Below, one piece after another: positions 60,681-64,000 of a DNA stretch of 64,000 nucleotides. The notes beneath the pieces were generated by a model, which was not told where the DNA came from, did no database searches, and saw only the letters and a list, made by a program, of their open reading frames with translations. Positions within the stretch are counted from its first letter, which is position 1; the number at the start of each line of letters is the position of its first letter. Source of the DNA: Bipolaris cookei (Eukaryota; Ascomycota; Dothideomycetes; Pleosporales; Pleosporaceae); the NCBI GenBank assembly GCA_002286855.1, contig NRSV01000038.1, positions 178,269-242,268 of the forward strand, written 5' to 3'. The position numbers were made by a program, and so were the translations under genes.

Positions 60681-63254
60681 ATGGTGCACCGATGCTAGGA
60701 GGTGCCCAAACTTGAGTCGCCCAGCATGCAGCGCAGTCCAAACAACCCAAAACTTACAGACTCCGTACTACAAGATCTAACAGCAACACCAGAAGACAGC
60801 ATGGGTGGGCCTTACCGAACACCCTCACCAACTAAGGAGGTGTACACTGGTTCGAGTAAACATATCTTGAATACGTCAATCTGCGAAATGCCAGGGTTGA
60901 CAAACACACCAGACGACACCAACTCGCCTGAAAGCATGTACCACTCATACACCACTAGGCCAGAACAGCTTCCTGAATACCACCATGACACCGAGACACA
61001 CGATTCCCCTTTTGCACCAATGAAGAGCGGTAATCGGCAGATGCAAATAGTCATCTTGCCCCGTAAAGAATATGGTTCCCGTGAGGAGAGTGGCAGCGAG
61101 CATAACACTCACAGCCAGGGAGTCAAGAGCCAAGAGTCCTTCTTTGCAGGAGACAAGGTGGGAGGCCAGAACGACATAGAAGAGCCAAAGGCTCCTACTA
61201 AGATTCGTACGCCGGTGCCCTGGCATAGATTACTCTCTCCGAAAACTCCTGGCTTCGTAAGTGATGGTTCGAAGACGGATGCTGCGCGTTTGGACGACGA
61301 GACGAGCGATTTTGGTACACCTGGAGCCCCGAATGGCTTTCCAGTTGAAATTAAGTTCAGTCAAGATATTCCTAGCAGTTCACGGGAAGATCAAGGATAT
61401 GCGTCTGGCGGAGAGAACAAGAACGATTGTGAGGTCGTAGTACCAGACTGCGTAGACAGACTCAGATCTTCTGTAAGTTGATTGACATATGCATATTCCC
61501 GGATACGTACTGATACTTTGTTTGCTCAGACGACATCAAAGTGTCTACGCCGTCTACACCAGCTACACCCACTCCACGTGCCACCCGCAAATGCTCTGTG
61601 GACGAAGAACCGTCCGCACAAACCGAATTCAGCGTCGTAGCTTGCAAGCCCGGTCCTATACTGTTTGAGGAACTTCCGAATGTGCAATCTTCATCATGGC
61701 AATTGCAGTACCCAGCTGGCGGGAGCACGCATCCGTCCTATCCATACCCAGTTTTGGATCCGCGGTTGATATTCCACCAACCATTCATACCCGTTTTCGA
61801 TGGGCTACCGTATATCACTCGTATGCCTAAACTTGTGCTTCCATTGAACTAGAAGTATGTCTCGTGGTCTGGTATCCTTCCCATCGTCTTTGACCCGTAC
61901 CGCCAGGCGTTCAAGCTGACTCCTATCGGACCATTGCCACCAACGTGCGAGGAGCTGCGCCAGGTTGGTCTGCACAAGTATGCACCGGGCAGAGAGCTTC
62001 ACCCAGAGTATGGTCTGCTGCCTGACATGCTCAAGTTGAGTGATGGATCGGACGCAGAGGTGTTTGACTTTAACGGCGTAGACTGGACGTTGCCGTAGGA
62101 GGGCCAGTTGAACTCCCATGCACCGGCTACCTTAGGACCCGAGTCAAGCAATAGGACTGATAGCCTGATCTGCTCTGGTACTTTCAACGTATTCAACTTG
62201 GAGATTTGCCATCCGTGGCGTGAGGCGTGAGACTACCCTGATATGATCATTGACCTCGCAGACGGCTGGCGTTGGCTTGCCTCAAAAGAAACCGATCCAA
62301 CCGCCGACTTCATTTCCACACCAGGAAAGACCCAACGCGGTACTGGAGCTTTCCGCTCAAGCCGCAAACTCAAGTCTCCAATCCCCAAGCTCATGATGCT
62401 AGCCCTTGAAGCAGAGCCCTCTACCTCACGATTGTCAATTGAGGTCAACCCCATCCTCCAGAACCAAGACCACTACGCCACCAGCCCAACTGTCAATCTA
62501 TTCTGCCCTTTCAAGAGCGCTACCACACCCGTAAATGTCGACATCCCACTCTAGGAGACACAGAATTCAGCATCATAGAGCTGCTAACCTACTCCCCACA
62601 GCACTATTACTGGGGTCACGCAGCAGACCGCCTAGCACGCGCAGGCGTCCCGGCGAGTTTCATCCACAAAGTACTCAGCATGATGCGTGCGCTGAACGGC
62701 GATACTATGCCCAAGTCTGGCACTATCAATACTGCGGCTAAGAATGCGTGAGAGAGGGACGTTGTTAAGCGCGGGGCCATGGACGAAAATGGGACACCGA
62801 GGTAGGGGATAGAGACACGCTTGTTCCCGTGCCTGCCTCATTGTCGACTAAACCTGATGATACAGAAGACGTTGCTAGTTATACGGCTGAGGGCTGGACC
62901 TACGATGTCTGGGGCAAAATTGACTACCCGCTTCTTGCTCTTGCGCACGGTCTGCAGTCGCTTCCTTCAGGCATGGATGCTGGGCCGTTGGCTAATGCGA
63001 TTGTTTGGTGCAGGGAGAATGGGCGTCATCACATTCTGCTGAACGAGGTCCCCGGTTTACTGAAGGAAATGGGTATCGAGTCGCTGATTGAACCTGGTGA
63101 GGCTGGATGTCCCGACAAAGATGTTACGGGCAGATATGCAGATGTGTTGAAGAAGGAGCGGTTGAGGTTGTCGAGAATGGCGAAGGTAGAGAAGATGGGT
63201 ATAGAAAAGGGTGCGGAGGGGAGAAACAAGAGGAGGAGGGGAAGTCAGGGCTAG
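60681..63254 (+). pseudogene. Unknown protein, member 3 of the local family, decayed
   Basis: A protein-like plus-strand track with many disablements. From an ATG at 60681 the frame meets TAG at 60696. A long open stretch then runs to 61480 (Ser/Pro/Thr-rich, for example TPEDSMGGPYRTPSPTKE). From about 61530 one frame runs on with stops at 61850 (TAG), 62096 (TAG), 62228 (TGA) and 62552 (TAG), yet remains protein-like between them (WSGILPIVFDPYRQAFKL, ADGWRWLASKETDPTADF). After a frame change, block A is visible (EFSIIELLTYSPQHYYWGHA, AGVPASFIHKVLSMMRAL), with TGA at 62749 and TAG at 62803. After another change, block B is intact (IDYPLLALAHGLQSLPSGMD, AGPLANAIVWCRENG) to the end at 63254. 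The blocks align with the genes at 32179 and 55272. Some breaks could be introns, but not all. Confidence 0.7.
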
Positions 63255-63614
63255 GAAGTGGTTGAGAGGGAGATGGAAATAGGGAGGCGTGTGGGAAAGA
63301 ACAAGGCTGCTGGCTGAAAAAAATATCATATCTCAATTGGCAGTTTGATCAACCCTTGTAGAGGACCATTGGAAAGTAACACCCATCGCTCTTGACGATC
63401 TGGGTAATGGCAAAGTTCGAGCTAAGCAGGTAGTCAACAGCAGCATCACACTCAATCCTCGAGCTATAATAAAACCCTAAGATAATTCTTTTACTTTCGT
63501 ATGTATCCTTTTTATACCTCCCATTATGTACTTTGTACAAAAAAACGCGACATAGAGAAGCCATTTTGATGGATGCAACAGTGATCTTACACCCGCACCG
63601 GGCTCGCCCACACA
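63255..63614. other. Convergent 3' intergenic region
   Basis: 360 bp between the end of the decayed gene and the 3' end of the small secreted protein. No feature recognised. Confidence 0.35.
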
Positions 63615-64000
63615 CTATAGCGAAGGGATGCCGCGTAAAGGACCGAGACCACACTACTTCCAGTCAGCACACACCCACAACTACTTCCATCGCATGAGTT
63701 CCCAAACTTACAGCTGGAGGTGGTGAAGGACATCCACCCTTGGAGCTCATATAGCACCCCATGCGCGCAGCATACTTGATCATGCACTTCTCGTTCTCAT
63801 TAAGCAGATTCATGGGCACAATGGGGTCGACGCATTTGCATGGCTCCTTGAACGTCGGCGTCCTTTCGTATCTGTGAGTGCGATTCGGTTTTCGGCCGTT
63901 GTTATTAGACGGGACGGTAGATTGAGGCTCGGCCCACGCATATGGCGATGCTAGGGTGGCAGTGGTGAAGAGCAGCGTCGTGAGGACAGTTGGGAAATGC
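63615..64000 (-). CDS. Small secreted cysteine-rich protein, 3' part (start beyond the window)
   Basis: Minus-strand gene entering from the right edge. The first visible exon (64000-63712) reads HFPTVLTTLLFTTATLASPY, the end of a signal peptide with a cleavage site near LAS/A-E. A hydrophilic mature part follows: RYERTPTFKEPCKCVDPIVP, MNLLNENEKCMIKYAARMGC, YMSSKGGCPSPPPA. A gtaagt donor (63711) and gtag acceptor (63654) join it to a last exon 63653-63615 (CGLGPLRGIPSL). The visible mature protein is about 95 residues with six cysteines (C-x-C plus four single). Size, secretion and cysteine content are those of a fungal secreted effector candidate; no known family recognised. The start codon should lie within roughly 10-30 bases beyond position 64000. 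Confidence 0.65.

Overview
The window is nuclear DNA from a filamentous ascomycete, most likely a Dothideomycete of the Pleosporales type. This is inferred from short GT-AG introns, about 50% GC, and the gene set: a FlbD-type Myb regulator, Sec5, MED21, Mtc6, a Serinc protein and fungal-type secreted hydrolases. There is no sign of bacterial or organellar DNA, and I recognised no rRNA, tRNA or CRISPR. Intron borders are my own; in each confident multi-exon model the reading phases close exactly.

Left third (1-29.6 kb) is a normal compact gene region. A GH51 arabinofuranosidase running off the left edge diverges from an MFS sugar transporter. After a decayed cytochrome P450 come a cyclase-family protein, an ankyrin/MYND protein, a HeH-domain membrane protein, a mitochondrial carrier of the Mme1 type, exocyst Sec5, a decayed unknown gene, a small membrane-anchored protein, a nodulin-like MFS transporter, a Serinc/TMS1 protein, a hydrophilic unknown, MED21, and an RRG7-like mitochondrial protein with AT-hook-like repeats.

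Middle (29.6-53 kb) is gene-poor. Two unknown genes (31.1 and 32.2 kb) are followed by about 13.5 kb with no convincing gene, then flbD, then another 4.4 kb without genes. This DNA is not AT-rich and shows no transposon, so flbD sits in about 18 kb of apparently non-coding DNA.

Right part (53-64 kb) holds MTC6, a second member of the unknown family of the 32.2 kb gene, a roughly 416-bp inverted-repeat element that looks like a MITE, a secreted M14 metallocarboxypeptidase, a third and heavily decayed member of the same unknown family, and the 3' part of a small secreted cysteine-rich protein at the right edge.

The most novel signal is the unnamed three-member family (32.2 kb, 55.3 kb, 60.7-63.3 kb). 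Its members share two conserved blocks, and one copy is broken by stops of the type expected from C-to-T change.
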